The notes under the pieces were generated by a model. The model was given only the letters and a program-made list of their open reading frames with translations, was not told the origin of the DNA and did no database searches. The translations under genes were made by a program, and so were the position numbers. Positions 24,250 through 35,534 of a stretch of 64,000 nucleotides of DNA are shown here, piece after piece. The stretch's first letter is position 1. The number at the start of each line of letters is the position of its first letter. The stretch is from Okapia johnstoni (Eukaryota; Chordata; Mammalia; Artiodactyla; Giraffidae), in the NCBI GenBank assembly GCA_024291935.2, contig CM044322.1, positions 70,857,405-70,921,404 of the forward strand, read 5' to 3'.

Positions 24250-24276
24250 TTTATTTGTTGACTCCTCTGATTTATT
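24250..24276 (-). promoter_or_regulatory. NFASC: Pair of alternative poly(A) signals
   Basis: Two AATAAA hexamers on the minus strand (24,271-24,276 and 24,250-24,255) lie 21 bases apart, about 4.1 kb into the 3' UTR. Paired hexamers make a proximal end plausible, but use is unknown. Confidence 0.3.
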
Positions 24277-27200
24277 TTAATCAAGGATCTCCCCTATGCG
24301 CCTCTTAAGCCCATCATGTAGTGATCAACCAGAATCTGCAGGGTGATTTCTTTCCCGGGGACTGAATTACAGCATGGGCCCGTGTGTATGTGGCTGCTGG
24401 CAGAGTGACCGAGGCATCACAAACAGGGAGCATGCGCTGTGTCCTTCCACGGAGATGCCCTCCCAGCCCCCTAGCTGAGAGGCCAGGAAGTCTCCTCTCT
24501 TCAGCTCTTAGCGGAGCAGCCTCGCAAAGACTGAGGCGAGGGTGGAAAACCCTTGCCATTCGTTACACGGCTTTTGGGGATGCTCTGACCCTGCAGAGGG
24601 CTCCAGGAGCCTTGGAGAGCTGCTGCCCGTGCTGTTCCCGGGGGGAACTCCCTCTCCTTTGGATCAGACTCTGTCCTGGTTTTGCCCACAGGAATCGCCC
24701 AGACGGGGTCCAGCGCGGGCAGCCTCTGACCCCTGCCCCAACGCTTCCAATACACTTTCCCACACAGCCCTTCACATTTCATCTCCGGCGTCTGGGAGTG
24801 GACTCAGCCTCTTCGAGACAAGGTCATGCTCTGCACTGTTCCTCCTGAGAGTGCTGCCTAGCAATGGGGCCTTGGCCTGCTGCGTGTTCATGTCCGTATG
24901 GGTGCCGAGTGTGAGCAGGGAAGGCCCTCCCTTAGCTGGAAAAGCCACAGACATCCACGGATCTGTTTCCAGCCCTCTTCTAAGGCTAACTGTGTTCAGG
25001 GAAACCACGAAAGTGCTCTCTAGGCCCAGGCCACAGACGTCCTTGTGGGGAGAGCAGTCCCGACGCCGGCAGCCTCTCGGACAGGTGGCCATTTCTCTAG
25101 GCCTCGGGACGTGCTGGGGAGGGGGCCAAGGCAATGGACAGGGGACAAACGTCAGCTCAACCATTTCCTCAAAAGCACCATGACCCTGGCCAGGGGACAG
25201 GCGCTGTCCCCCGGCCCTGCAGGGTTGTGCTCCCTAGAGACTGGCACCCGCTCCTTTAGCTGGGCATGTGTCCTTCAAGGGGACAGGTTTTCAGAGGAGG
25301 GACTGACTAGGGGAGACAGAGGCACCGAAATACAGACAAGTCAAGCAGCCTGCCCCAAGGTATGGAGCAGAGCGGCCCGGGGCAGGACTGTCCCTGTCCG
25401 GCCCCGCCTGGGGAAGCAAGCTCTCCACCCAAGGACCTTCCCTTTGGCCTGCAGCCACTGGTGGCTCAAGCACGCAGAGCGCTCCCATCAACACCGCCTG
25501 TTACGAGACTCAGCGCTGAGGACAGGGGCCACGGCTACCCGTCACCGTGGTCTCCAGGGCTCAGGCCAGCTGCTCCCGTGCATTTGCAGAGCCGACGGAT
25601 GGACAGATGGTTGAGAGCACGAGAAGCCACGGCTGAGCCCAGCGGACAGGACGGTGGCTCAGGCTGTGGGATTTCCAGAGCCGGAAACGGCCTACACTTC
25701 TGCCCCCTCCCCTGCCCCCAGCCAGATGGGCTGAAGTACCAGTGGTGGGCCTCTCCTGGCATTGCAGTGGGTATGTTTGGGGTGGCTGCTTGAGGAGGCA
25801 CCCGGCTTGGCAGGGAGCGCTGGACAATACTGCTTTCCGGCTGAGCTGGGTGGGCTCTGGTGCAGGCTCCAGGGAAAATGGACTCTCCTCGGCCTAACCC
25901 TGAGGTCCACACAGCCCTGTGGGCACATGCCGTCTTTGCTGGGGGAAAACCTGGCCCCTGCCTGCCAGGAAGGCGGTGGTCACGTGGTGCGGCTCTCAGC
26001 ACAACAGCCCGCAAGGGGGCTGGCGACACTGCCTTCACACACGAGGAGGGGGCAAGCCTGGCAGGACATGGACAAACAGCGGAGATAGGCTGAGGGCTCA
26101 CCACCTCCCAAGACCCTCTGGTAGCAGAACCCCTTCCCATCATCGGCTGTGTGAAGGACTTTCCTGAGGCAGGGGGACGGTATGATGACAGCTCACAGTC
26201 CACCCTGCCTGAAGAGCTTGCTTCCAGCACAGTGAGTGCAGACAGTGCAATGTGGAGTGAAGGCCTGAGAAATGACTGCTCTGCTCAGATCCAGAGTGTT
26301 TTCCAGAAATCCAGCTCACAGGCACACTTGCCTGGCATTCCCTGCCCAGGCTCCAGGAACGCCCTGTGGCATCCAGGCAGGTGAGGGGTGGAAGCCTGCG
26401 TAGGGCACCCATGAGCTAGCTCCCAGCCCCTGCTGGTCACCCCGTCCCCTCTGACCGTGAGAGCCTGCCTCAGGCCTCCTGCCCGCACACCTCCTGTGGC
26501 CTGGGCCAGTGGAGAGCTGCCTGCTCTCGGGTTCAAACAGCACAGCTGGTGTGGCTCGGGGCTACATTTTCTTATCTGCAGACAGAGTACATGTGTCTAG
26601 AGGCTTGACTTTCAACTGACCAGTAAATGACGAAAGCATTGCTAATACCTTTGTGGCTTAAACATGTGGAAACAAGGCTTAAATTAAGTCTCTGAAGGAC
26701 ACAGCCCTGCTCCTGCCCAGGCACCCTGGCAAGCAGCCGGAGGCTCCCGTAAGAGGCTGTGTCTGCGGCAGGTGGTCCACTCTGGGGGTCAGCTCCACCC
26801 TCCTAAAAGCAACTCTAGCTGCAGCAACAGCTGAAGGGTTACTCTTAGGCTCAAGATCTCTCTCTCTGAGGCTAGGTACCTTTGGTTTCACAATGGAGTA
26901 GGTGGGGAGGGTGAAGGCAGAGCCTTGGGTCTCTGAGAACCACAGGTCTGAGAGTGTCTCCACCTGGGGCACATTTTAAGTGGCTGCTTCTGGTTCTGCT
27001 GGGACGCTTGCATAGGCCGCCCGGCTCTCCTTGAGATGGGTGTCACCAGAGGCTTCAAGGCTTGCAGGGAGGGGCTGGGGACCTGGGAACTGCAGGGACA
27101 GGTCAGAGCTGCGTAAGGCATACGAAGAGCGCTGCCAGGCCCGGCTCTGCAGCACCGAGGCCCACGGTCCTGCGGGGGCTTCCTGATATGTGAGCGCCCT

Positions 27201-28385
27201 AAGGGACGGACACACAGGCTCGGTCCTCGGGCAGCCGTGCCCCCTCCACACACCAGAGAACACTCAGAGCTGCCCCAGGAGAGGCTACCTGCTAGACACC
27301 CCCAGGCACACCAGCGCAGCTTTCGCGTCGTGGGGTCTGTCTCCTGGAGGGCAGCAGCATGGATCCTGAGCCGGTGGGGGGCAGCCTCCACCCTGGACGC
27401 GGGGGGTGTGGTCCTTGCCCACATCCTGAGCCTCATTGATGAGGAGGAAGGCAGTCCAAACCCCGCCCTTCCCTTCTGTCTCAAGGTGGGCACAGCTGCC
27501 CAGGGACCAGACGCCTGGCTTCCCTCTGCTTGAGGTACACGGTCACGGGAGCCAAAGTCCTTCCCACTGCTGCCCACTCCTATTCCTCAGACTCCTTCAG
27601 TCAGCACAGCTTTTGTCTCAGACGCTCCAGAGCAAGGGGCAGGGTGAGATCGAGGAGCAAGAGGTAAGCCCACCGCCCAGCTGAACCAGAGTCAGGCAAG
27701 GAGGCCTGACCCCTGCTCCCTTCCTGCCAAAAATACTGTCATTTTCCAGAAAGGCGCCAAGCCCAGCTTAGCAACGGACAAGGCTGAGGCAGAGGGGTTG
27801 GGGGCCGGGGGAGGCGTGTGACGAGAAAGGCATTCTTCGGAAATACATGGGCCCAGCAGCGGTTTGAATACTATAGCTTTTCTGTATGTTCACTTACAGA
27901 TCAATCTTTTTTGCCTATCTTTGCAGTTTCCTGGGGGAGAATCCACCTAGTCTTTCTTTCTCCAGGGACATTTCTTCAAAAGGAAAAGAAAATGGAGATG
28001 TTGGGTCTGGAGGGGGAAGACTCACAGAGCAAATGTAAAGACAACGAGAAGGACTGTAACCAACAGAAAACTGGTGTGTGACCTTGAGGTCAAGGGCGGG
28101 CAGTGTGGCGGAGGCCTAGGGTGACCGTGAGGCTGAGCGAGAGACCGGGCTCCCTCTAGCAGAGCTGAGCCGAGGCAACAGCTTGCCCACAGGTGGCACC
28201 GGGGGGTCACCGGGAGGGGGCTTGCGGCCGGCTGGGCGGTTGCTGGTCCTCACAGTGCGGCAGCCTCTCATGCTGTCCCCCTGTCCCTGAAGGTGGCGGC
28301 GGCTCTGGGGCAGGTCTGCAGCGGCTCATCTCCCCCTTTCCCCTCCTCCTGCTTGCAGAGTAGCAGCTGTGCCTGCAAGGCTCTG

Positions 28386-28617
28386 TTAGGCCAGAGAATA
28401 GATGGCGTTGACCGGTGACGTGGCCTCCGAGCTCTCGTTGCCCTCTGTCTCCTCCTTGTCCTTCTTGACCGTGTACTGGCCGATGAAGGAGCCGTCCTCA
28501 TTGAACTGGCCCTCGCCGCCCTCGCCATAGTCCACCAGGCTGTCGTCACTCTCCTGCTGCTTGATGGTGCCGTCTAGGGATGTCTGGCTGCCCTGCAGGG
28601 GCTTGTTGTCCTCATCA
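28386..28617 (-). CDS. NFASC: NFASC last coding exon: ankyrin-binding tail
   Basis: Acceptor CAG at 28,618-28,620 and stop TAA at 28,386-28,388. The exon enters in phase 2: AG from the previous exon plus T makes the Ser of SDEDNKPL. It encodes the conserved cytoplasmic tail, including [14 protein letters not shown], an acidic [15 protein letters not shown] run, and FIGQY (28,473-28,487). FIGQY is the L1-family ankyrin-binding motif; in the family, phosphorylation of its Tyr blocks ankyrin and favours doublecortin binding. The C-terminus IYSLA is the neurofascin type; NrCAM and L1 end differently. It is shared by NF155 and NF186. No damage seen. Confidence 0.97.
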
Positions 28618-30532
28618 CTGGACGGGGAGAGATGGAGGATCAGAGCCAGGCCACCCAGTGCAGCCCAAGCCCCAGCCGGAAGGGAGAGGGCCTCCAGCCT
28701 CTCGCCAGGCGCTCGCCACTCAGAGAGGACTGGACCCCAGGGATGACCCTGCCCTGCCCTCCCTCACCAGCCCTGTCTGGCCAGGTCTGCAAAGGGAAGC
28801 TGAGGCCGAGAGAGGACACTTCTCCAAGGCAAAGGGGCAGGCTGGTGTGGAGCCAGGACGCTGGGATGGGCCACACTCCTGGACGCCTGGGTGGAGGTCT
28901 TTTCTGCGAGGCCGACCTGCTGGTTCTCTGGGGTGGAAGCAGGCAGAAGAAGCCACCCCTCAGGAGGCAGAGTGCACTGCTTGTGGACCAGGGTGGGACA
29001 GGAAGGGTCAAAGAAAGGGGTCAAGGACTCCAAGTTCTGGTCCTGAGTGTGTCCCTGTGGCTTTGGGAAAGCCCTTCCTTCTCACTGGGCCTTAGTCCTG
29101 CCATCAATGCCATCAAGAGGGTTCAACTCGCTGTGATCTGTGACTCTCTCTGGAAAGACTGCCCTTCGCAAAAAGCGAGGGTCCGAGCCTTAGAAAGACA
29201 AACCCCTCCCTGGCTTTCCTCTTCTCTTTCTTGGCGGTGTAACCCTTAGCTCTGGTTTATTCACAGAAAGATGCTGCCGTTTCAGGGCGAGTGGAGGGAG
29301 GCGGGAGGGAGTGCACATGAGCCAGGAGGGCCGGCAATCAGAGACAAAACGAGCTAGGCTCGCAGGACTGTGCCCAGTTCCCTCAGAGGCTCTGCAGGCC
29401 CTGCCCCTAAGCTCCTCTCATGCAAACAGAGCTGGTAGTTACAGTGGCATCTGCCCGCTGGGGTGCCTGCTGTACCCCCAGGAAGGGAGACACCCCGAGG
29501 GGGCAGGCATCTGCTCTGGCACTGCATCCATTCCCCCGAGGCGGGGACAGGTGCTGCACTTCAGAGGAGAGAGAGGTCCCGGCTGGCAGGAACACAGCTG
29601 GGCTGGGCAGGCTGAGCAGACACCCTGCAGTCCGCTCCTCTGCCCCAGGCCACACTTAGCCGTTCCTGGGCTTGTGGCAAACCATCTGAATTGTCACGAG
29701 AGTGGGAAGGGAGTTCTTGCCACAGCGCTGGGCAAAGGCAGCTGCCGGGGGCGGGGAGGGCTGTGAACCAGAGCAGAGGAGCTGGGCACCAGCAGGTGGG
29801 AAGCTAGCAGCCCACTCCCGCCACGCCAAGGGAGACATCCCCGCCACACGCCGAGCGACAGTGGCCCTGTCTCCTGCCTAACTGATGGCAGGGCTGTGGG
29901 AGGGGCAGCTGAGAGGGAAGTAGGTCTCCAGGGTCATGTTATATTTGTTCAGGGGTGCAGTTCATGTTTTGAAAACCAACAGATTCTAATGACCAAGCTC
30001 CTCACCCCACTTGCCACTCTGTTTCACAGGCACCCTCTCCCCAGGGCTCTCCACCCCTGCTGCAGGGGTGTGATGACTCTGTCTATGTGATTCTTGTGAA
30101 TTCCAGGCCCCTGAGCTACATGCAATCACTGGACAGGCTGGCCCAGTAGGGGTGGGAGGCAGTGGGAGAGGTCTTCACTGTGTCAGGTTCTTGTGGGGAA
30201 AGAGGACCTACATCTGGGAAGCTTGAAAGAAACCCAATGACTGTGACCCCCTGGTCTAGCCACCTGTTTGCCTCCCTTGCAGAAGACCTCTGAGGACTAG
30301 GCAGACAGACCAGGGAGAGAGAAGCAGAGAGAGCCCCACCAGAAAGGTGCTGGGGCAGGGGGGTCCCAGATGAGCAGGGCGAGCCCGCACCAAGCCTGTC
30401 CCACCTGAGAACCTGGTTTCTCCTTTAACATACTGATTTTGGCCCTTTTCCAGTTCCGACTCTTGGACTCATCCAAGTGGGGCTCCAGGATGGACGCTGC
30501 AGGCCCCCCAGAGCCACAGTCAAGGGGTGTGT

Positions 30533-30575
30533 ATGTGCACACGCACATGTGCGTGTGTGTGTGCTGTGTAAGCCC
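30533..30575. repeat. TG/CA-rich simple repeat
   Basis: Alternating 'gtgtgtatgtgcacacgcacatgtgcgtgtgtgtgtgc' type sequence, partly self-complementary around gtgcac. Confidence 0.7.
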
Positions 30576-30951
30576 GTGCGTGCATGCACCAGTATTTGTG
30601 TATCCAGCCTCAGAGTCAGTGGGGCAGGGGGTGGGAGTGGGGAGGAAGCAGACGCTTTCACCCAACAACTGTGGTGTCTGGGAGGAGAGGTCCCTGAGGA
30701 AGAGTGGCTTCTCCCAGCACAGGTCCCTGGGCCTGTGCCTCACGCTGCCTTGGGCTGCACTGAGGGTCTGCGGAGACAAGGTCCAGGCCCTCTGGAACTC
30801 ATGGCCAGAGCATAACCCTCGGCCCACAGGGAAGCTGGGCCTATGAGGCGTGCTGAGGATGGTCAAGGGAAGGGCCTCTCACGCTTGCCCTTTGGGAGGC
30901 TTACGAGGATGCAGAAAGTGGACGGACAGACAGTCTATAAGCTGCCAGACA

Positions 30952-31178
30952 CTTCCCAATCCGGGCCTTGGTCCTCTCATTTGGGACACAGGCACTGGAC
31001 TAAACACTGTCCATTCCAGGCTACAGCCCAGAGATTCATTCTAGGTCCTGAGGCAAAGGCCCGATCACTGCTCCCTTCATTCCTCACCCCCTGAATCTCA
31101 AACACAATACATCTTCCCTGTGTTGTCATCATTTTCAGGGCCAGGGTGGGGTACAGGCAGATGGAAAGCTGAGGCAGA
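30952..31178 (+). repeat. Duplicated intronic segment, copy 1
   Basis: Runs from 'cttcccaatccgggccttgg' through 'gattcattctaggtcctgagg' to 'gtacaggcagatggaaagctgagg'. It aligns along its whole length, with small indels and roughly 15% differences by eye, to the segment beginning at 31,593 in the same orientation. I do not recognise it as a known repeat family. Confidence 0.8.
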
Positions 31179-31592
31179 TGGCTCTTGTGTGGGCAGTGGC
31201 TCTGTTGGCCATTGATCTGATCCTGCTTGAGAGGCTGCTGACAGGAAGCATGGCAGAGGCCCAAGATAGGCTAAGGAGAGGTCAGAGGAGGATGGGGTGG
31301 CCTGGCCCCAGAGAGACTGGGTGGGGGTGGGCTCTGATCTGAACACTTCCTCCCATAGCACTTGGCCTGGGAATGAGACCTCCAGTACTCATTCTGCACT
31401 AGTCTTTTGCTCAAAGCACACTTGCCATTAAAATGGACAGATGACAATTCTGTTAAGCCAGATACAAAGGCCCGTCCAGACCCAAGAGGGAGCATGGGCG
31501 CAGGACAAGGGCAGTAGTTGGACGTTGGGCCCCTGGCCTCCCTGGTTCAGCACCAGCTCACGGTGGGGAGTGCACGAAGCTTGGCCAGGCCG

Positions 31593-31829
31593 CTTCCCAG
31601 TCCGGGCCTTGGTCCTCTCGTTGCGGACACAGGCGCTGGACCAAATGCTGTCCAAGGCCCATTCCAGGCTTGCAGCCCAGAGATGTCATTCTAGGTCCTG
31701 AGGAAAAGGCCCAAACACCGCTCCCTTCACTCCTCACTCAGCTGAGTCTCAAATATAATACAACTTTCCACATCATCATCATTTTCAGGGTTAGCGTGGG
31801 GTACAGGCAGATGGGAAGCTGAGAGCAGA
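31593..31829 (+). repeat. Duplicated intronic segment, copy 2
   Basis: Starts 'cttcccagtccgggccttgg' and ends 'gtacaggcagatgggaagctgag'. It has a few extra bases relative to copy 1, among them 'aaggc' in 'ccaaggcccattccagg'. The copies start 641 bp apart in direct orientation. Confidence 0.8.
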
Positions 31830-32137
31830 GCTCATTTCACAGCAAGAGGGAGCCTGGGGCTCGCCTTCAGAGCAAAAAGGTGGAAATACACATACAAAGA
31901 ACACAATAGACTTGAGTTGTGCAGCTGAATGAATAAAACGCTGTTCATCAAATGAGTGTGAGTGTGTTGGGCAGTGCTCCCATCATGGGCAGAGGGGACA
32001 GCGGATGGGAGGACATCCACACGGTGGCCCCCGAGCCCAGCTGTCAGCCCTGAGGGGAGGGGCTGCCTCAGGGGCAGGAAGGAAAACCCACCAGACAGGG
32101 GTGCGGTAATTGAGCAGGAGTGAAGGGGACCACGCAC

Positions 32138-32207
32138 CTGTAATCAAAGGAGCCATCCTCTTCTTTGGGGTCTTCAGGGCCAAGGGGCACATCCTTCTTT
32201 TCTCGCA
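32138..32207 (-). CDS. NFASC: NFASC exon: juxtamembrane cytoplasmic segment
   Basis: A 70-bp exon, acceptor CAAG at the right and donor GTGCGT at the left. It enters in phase 1 (G plus TG makes Val) and leaves in phase 2 (AG). It encodes [19 protein letters not shown] followed by SFDY, the conserved acidic linker between the membrane and the ankyrin-binding region. Its neighbours are the transmembrane exon and the terminal exon. The RSLE insert of neuronal forms would join after its Tyr. Confidence 0.96.
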
Positions 32208-33627
32208 CTTGGTCAGGAAGAGAAACAAAGACACAGAGGTGATGACTGGCCTCAAAGAAACAGCCAAAGATGCTGCCTCTGGGTTCAATAACTGTCTTTC
32301 TCAATACAGCACCACCCACGGCCTGATGGTTCTTGCCTCCTGCATTTAAGCAGGTTCCAAGCTAATTCCGCCTCCTCCTCGCCATCATCTCCACTGACCA
32401 CTGAAATCTTCCCCGACCTGGCTCGCCAAAGATCTCTCCATGAGGTCTTCCCCAAACACTTAATGGATGTCGTCCTTTCCTTGGCAACTTTCTTTCTTTT
32501 CTGCCACACTGTGTGGCAGGGGAGATCTTAGTTCCCTGAACAGGGATCCAACCCATGCATCCTGCACTCCTTAGCACGGAGTCCTAACCACTGGACTGCC
32601 AGAGCATAATTTCCTGCCATTCCTGACTTGAAGGAGTCCTTCAAGGAGTCCTTTAGAATCCTAGGGTCTGAGAGCACGTGGGCCAGAGGAAGAAAATAAA
32701 ACAGAATCTCCTCTCTCTGAGTTGAGTTTTAGGATATCGTGGAGGAAGACTTGTTTACAGAGATGGGGAGAAGCCAGCACTGGGAGATTACAGGGTGTGT
32801 CTGGTGATGGCTTTGGGGGCAGGGAGCAATTTCATCCTGCAGTCCAGCTGGACTTTCACTCTCAGGGTCATCCATTATCCTGTCTCCTGTCACCCTCCCC
32901 ACCCCATCACAGACAGATGGCTTTCTTGTGCCTGTTTGAAAAACAATCAATATTTCCAGAAACAAAAAAGCCAGAGGTCCTTGTCCTTGACCTTGGTTTG
33001 TTTGGGCTGGAGGATCTTCAGGCCACAGAAGTACCTCTCTGGGACTCAAGAAAAGCCCAAAGCCCTTTAAGGACTGGCGAGGGGTGGGGTTCCTCTCAGT
33101 GCAACCCACCCCCCTGCCTCTGCCTGCTCCTCATGTAGGACCGTCTACCGCCCTCTTGGGGTATCATGATTTCAACCCCGCCGCGCTGAGAGCCCAGCTC
33201 CACAGCCTCTGTCTTGTGTGTGCTTCTTCCATCCAGACCTCTCCTCTCTCCAGCCTCTCTTCCTATGGTTACAGAAAATGCATCTCTCCTTTCCCCTTCC
33301 CTGGGATACAGGCTCCTAATGAGATTCAGGCTGAAAAAAGCCAGTTACTGAGCAGATGGGTGGTGAGTCCAGGGGAGGGGAGGTCACTCTTAATGGGAGC
33401 CAGGGTTCCTTCCACCCCCTCGCTGGCTGCCTGGACCAGTCCATCCCCCACCTCAGGTGAGCTTAATTAACCCAAGTGCTTTCTGGCAACTCTACGACGC
33501 ACAGAATAGGCAAGAGGACTGTGCATCCCAGCTTGGGGAAGGGCTGTGCTCGCTGAGAGAAGGCGCCCCCCTGGCAGGAGAGCCTGCTGGCCCCGTCCCC
33601 TAGGCCTGCTCTTCAGATGCATCTTAC
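32208..33627 (-). other. NFASC: NFASC intron after the transmembrane exon
   Basis: 1.4 kb, donor GTAAGA. Contains one reversed Bov-tA SINE; otherwise no feature seen. Confidence 0.85.
32491..32602 (-). mobile_element. Bov-tA SINE (reverse)
   Basis: The minus strand reads 'ctggcagtccagtggttaggactccgtgc', with the B box 'gggttggatccctg' and 'cagggaactaagatctcccctgccacacag'. This is the ruminant tRNA-derived Bov-tA, lying in the sense orientation of the NFASC transcript. Confidence 0.85.
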
Positions 33628-33759
33628 CGGGGTACTTGCCGCCGCGACTCCTCTTGATGAAGCAGACGATGAGCAGGATGAGCACCAGCAGGGCGATGGC
33701 ACACATGAGCCCGATGAACCAGCCCTGGGTGGCAATGTCCGCCTGGTTGTTGGTGTAGG
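33628..33759 (-). CDS. NFASC: NFASC transmembrane exon
   Basis: 132 bp, phase 1 at both ends; acceptor CGCAG, donor GTAAGA. It encodes the extracellular stalk [12 protein letters not shown], then a hydrophobic helix from [13 protein letters not shown] through [10 protein letters not shown], then the basic stop-transfer KRSRGGKYP. It is common to all transmembrane isoforms. In NF155 the FN3-4 exon joins directly to it (G plus CC gives Ala, as in NEAYTNNQ). In NF186 the FN3-5 exon does. Type I topology, cytoplasm after KRSRG. Confidence 0.97.
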
Positions 33760-35534
33760 CTGCGGGGGAGGGCCAGAGGCACATATGTGAATGAACGGTT
33801 CACAAGGCGGCAGGCAAGGAGGGAAGCAGAATGGAGCATTTGAGCTATTTCATGGCCAGGTTCCTCCTGCAGCCTACCGCTCCCACCCGGCAGCCCTCTG
33901 GTTGAAACCACCCCGCTGCAGGGACGAAGAGACAAGTCATTAAAAAGGCAAGGGCAAAAGGTCAGAAAAGGAAGGAGTGGAGGGAACAGAATAAGCAGCA
34001 GAAGGCTGAACAGGTCCTTTAGGAAGAGAACTGTCCTAAGGTTGAGGCACTGGCATTCTTGCAAATACAGTGGCTGGGCACAGCCTGGTGGGGAGGAGGG
34101 AAGGCCAGGGATGGACTGTGACTCCCTGTGAATGAGCCGGGCTGAGCTGGCGTGCTGCCCACCAGGGAACAGGGGCAGCGGTCACGCGCACACCCCTGGA
34201 GGAACACCTTTGCAGGCCAGCACAGACACTGGGATAGAGACCTGTCCTACCAGCCAGTCGCGCTTCCCCAAAGTGGGACCCAGGCAGGGTACAGTCCAGG
34301 ATGCTCCGTGCTCCCTCAGGTCTCTCCAACTGCACTGCGGCTACCAGCAAGAACAGTCCCTGCATGGACACCTCAGATGGGCCAGTGGAGGGGCCACGCC
34401 TTCAGCACACCCCACACCACTCCACCACATGTGGAGACCCCTGTGACAGACGGCCCCTTGCCATCCCTGCCTGGACACGTGGAGGCCTGTCTCAAAGTGG
34501 GCAGACCCCTTCATGACTCCAGGGGCAGGCTGCGTGGGCCTGGAGACCAGAAGCACGTCTGATGGTGTCCTGGAGGACCCGTGACCGAGGTCAGAGACTG
34601 GAAGGGGTGGGGTGCATAGGAGTCGCCTGCCCTCTTCCCGTCTATGGACTGAAGAAGAAAAGATGCAGCCTTCCATGGAAACCATGACCTGGAGGACAGG
34701 CAGGATCAGGGACAGAGGAGACCCTGGGGCAGGGAACCCTGGGGCAGGCAGAGCCAGTGGAGTAGCCTCTGGGAGACCAGACAATGGTGGGCGTGCTGGG
34801 AGCCACGCAGCCTGAGTCAAGGCTCAGGGCCTCCTAGGGAAGAAGCACAGGGACAGACACTGGACCCCCGGCTGCACCCCAGGGTCTGCATCACACACCA
34901 TCGTGCGGGACAGGTATCCAGTGTGGCCTACTGTTTGCTTTTCGTGGACAGAGAAACTGTCTCTACCGTGTTCTTAGCATCTAACCAAGGGCCTTGCACC
35001 AAGATGGGTCTCAGTAAACAATGAAGACTGATGAACAAGACCTTCCCTCTCTCTGCACTCTGGCTGCCCAGGCAGTTCGGGCTGGAAATTTCCATAAGAA
35101 CATGGCCATGACTACGCTGATCCCGGTGCTGTGGGGGAAGTCCCACCCCTGCGTCCACAGGCTATGTCCCACACAAGATCTGAGAGGTCTTTCCAAGGAT
35201 CAGATTACCTCCTCACTTCAACCTCCAATGTTTCTTGTCGCCATTAGGAAAAACCCCTCTATTCCTTACCCTGACCTGCTGGGCTCGATCAGTCCCATCT
35301 CCCACCATCCTGGATGCTTGGCCACCCTGGCCACTCCAGCCCACCCTGGATGTCCGCCCTGGACGCCCCGGCCACTCCCACGCCTGCCTCGGGGTCCTCT
35401 GCATCTGCTGCTCTGTCTTCAGACGGCAGCCTCGGCAAATGTCATCTTTTGAGGCCTTCCTGGACCTTCCCAGCTAAGACAAAACTCTCTTTCCCACCCA
35501 GCCACTCTATCTGCAGGACTGAATTTGCCCTTTT

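Larger units (their letters stand above)
22585..28385 (-). other. NFASC: NFASC 3' untranslated region
   Basis: The sequence after the NFASC stop codon, down to the distal poly(A) signal near 22,605, shows no further conserved exon. About 5.8 kb is consistent with the long 3' UTR known for neurofascin transcripts. It includes a MIR copy (23,715-23,880) and internal AATAAA hexamers at 24,271, 24,250 and 23,291 that could give shorter forms. No intron is evident. Frames on either strand here (for example 229 codons at 26,888-27,577 minus) have no domains and are taken as chance. Confidence 0.75.
28618..32137 (-). other. NFASC: NFASC intron before the last exon
   Basis: A 3.5-kb intron with donor GTGCGT and acceptor CAG. 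It contains a decayed MIR at about 29,030-29,140, a TG-rich run at 30,530-30,575, and a pair of diverged copies of one 230-bp segment (30,952 and 31,593). The 12-nt RSLE microexon of neuronal L1-family transcripts should lie in this intron; I did not find a convincing copy. Confidence 0.8.

Noticed and set aside
26888..27577. 229-codon minus-strand frame inside the NFASC 3' UTR
   Set aside because: No domain, located after the NFASC stop codon in GC-rich sequence; no initiation context or conservation evidence available.
30530..30580. CRISPR-like or functional repeat array
   Set aside because: Simple TG/CA microsatellite. No array of equal repeats and spacers exists anywhere in the window.
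28618..32137. The 12-nt RSLE microexon expected in neuronal NFASC transcripts
   Set aside because: I scanned for AG, then N-TCN-YTN-GAR-AG, then GT on the minus strand and saw no convincing match. Such a short exon is easy to miss by eye, so its absence is not claimed.
33561..33582. CTCF-like ggcgcccccctggcagg near the transmembrane exon
   Set aside because: An extra C breaks the core spacing of the consensus; judged too weak to list.
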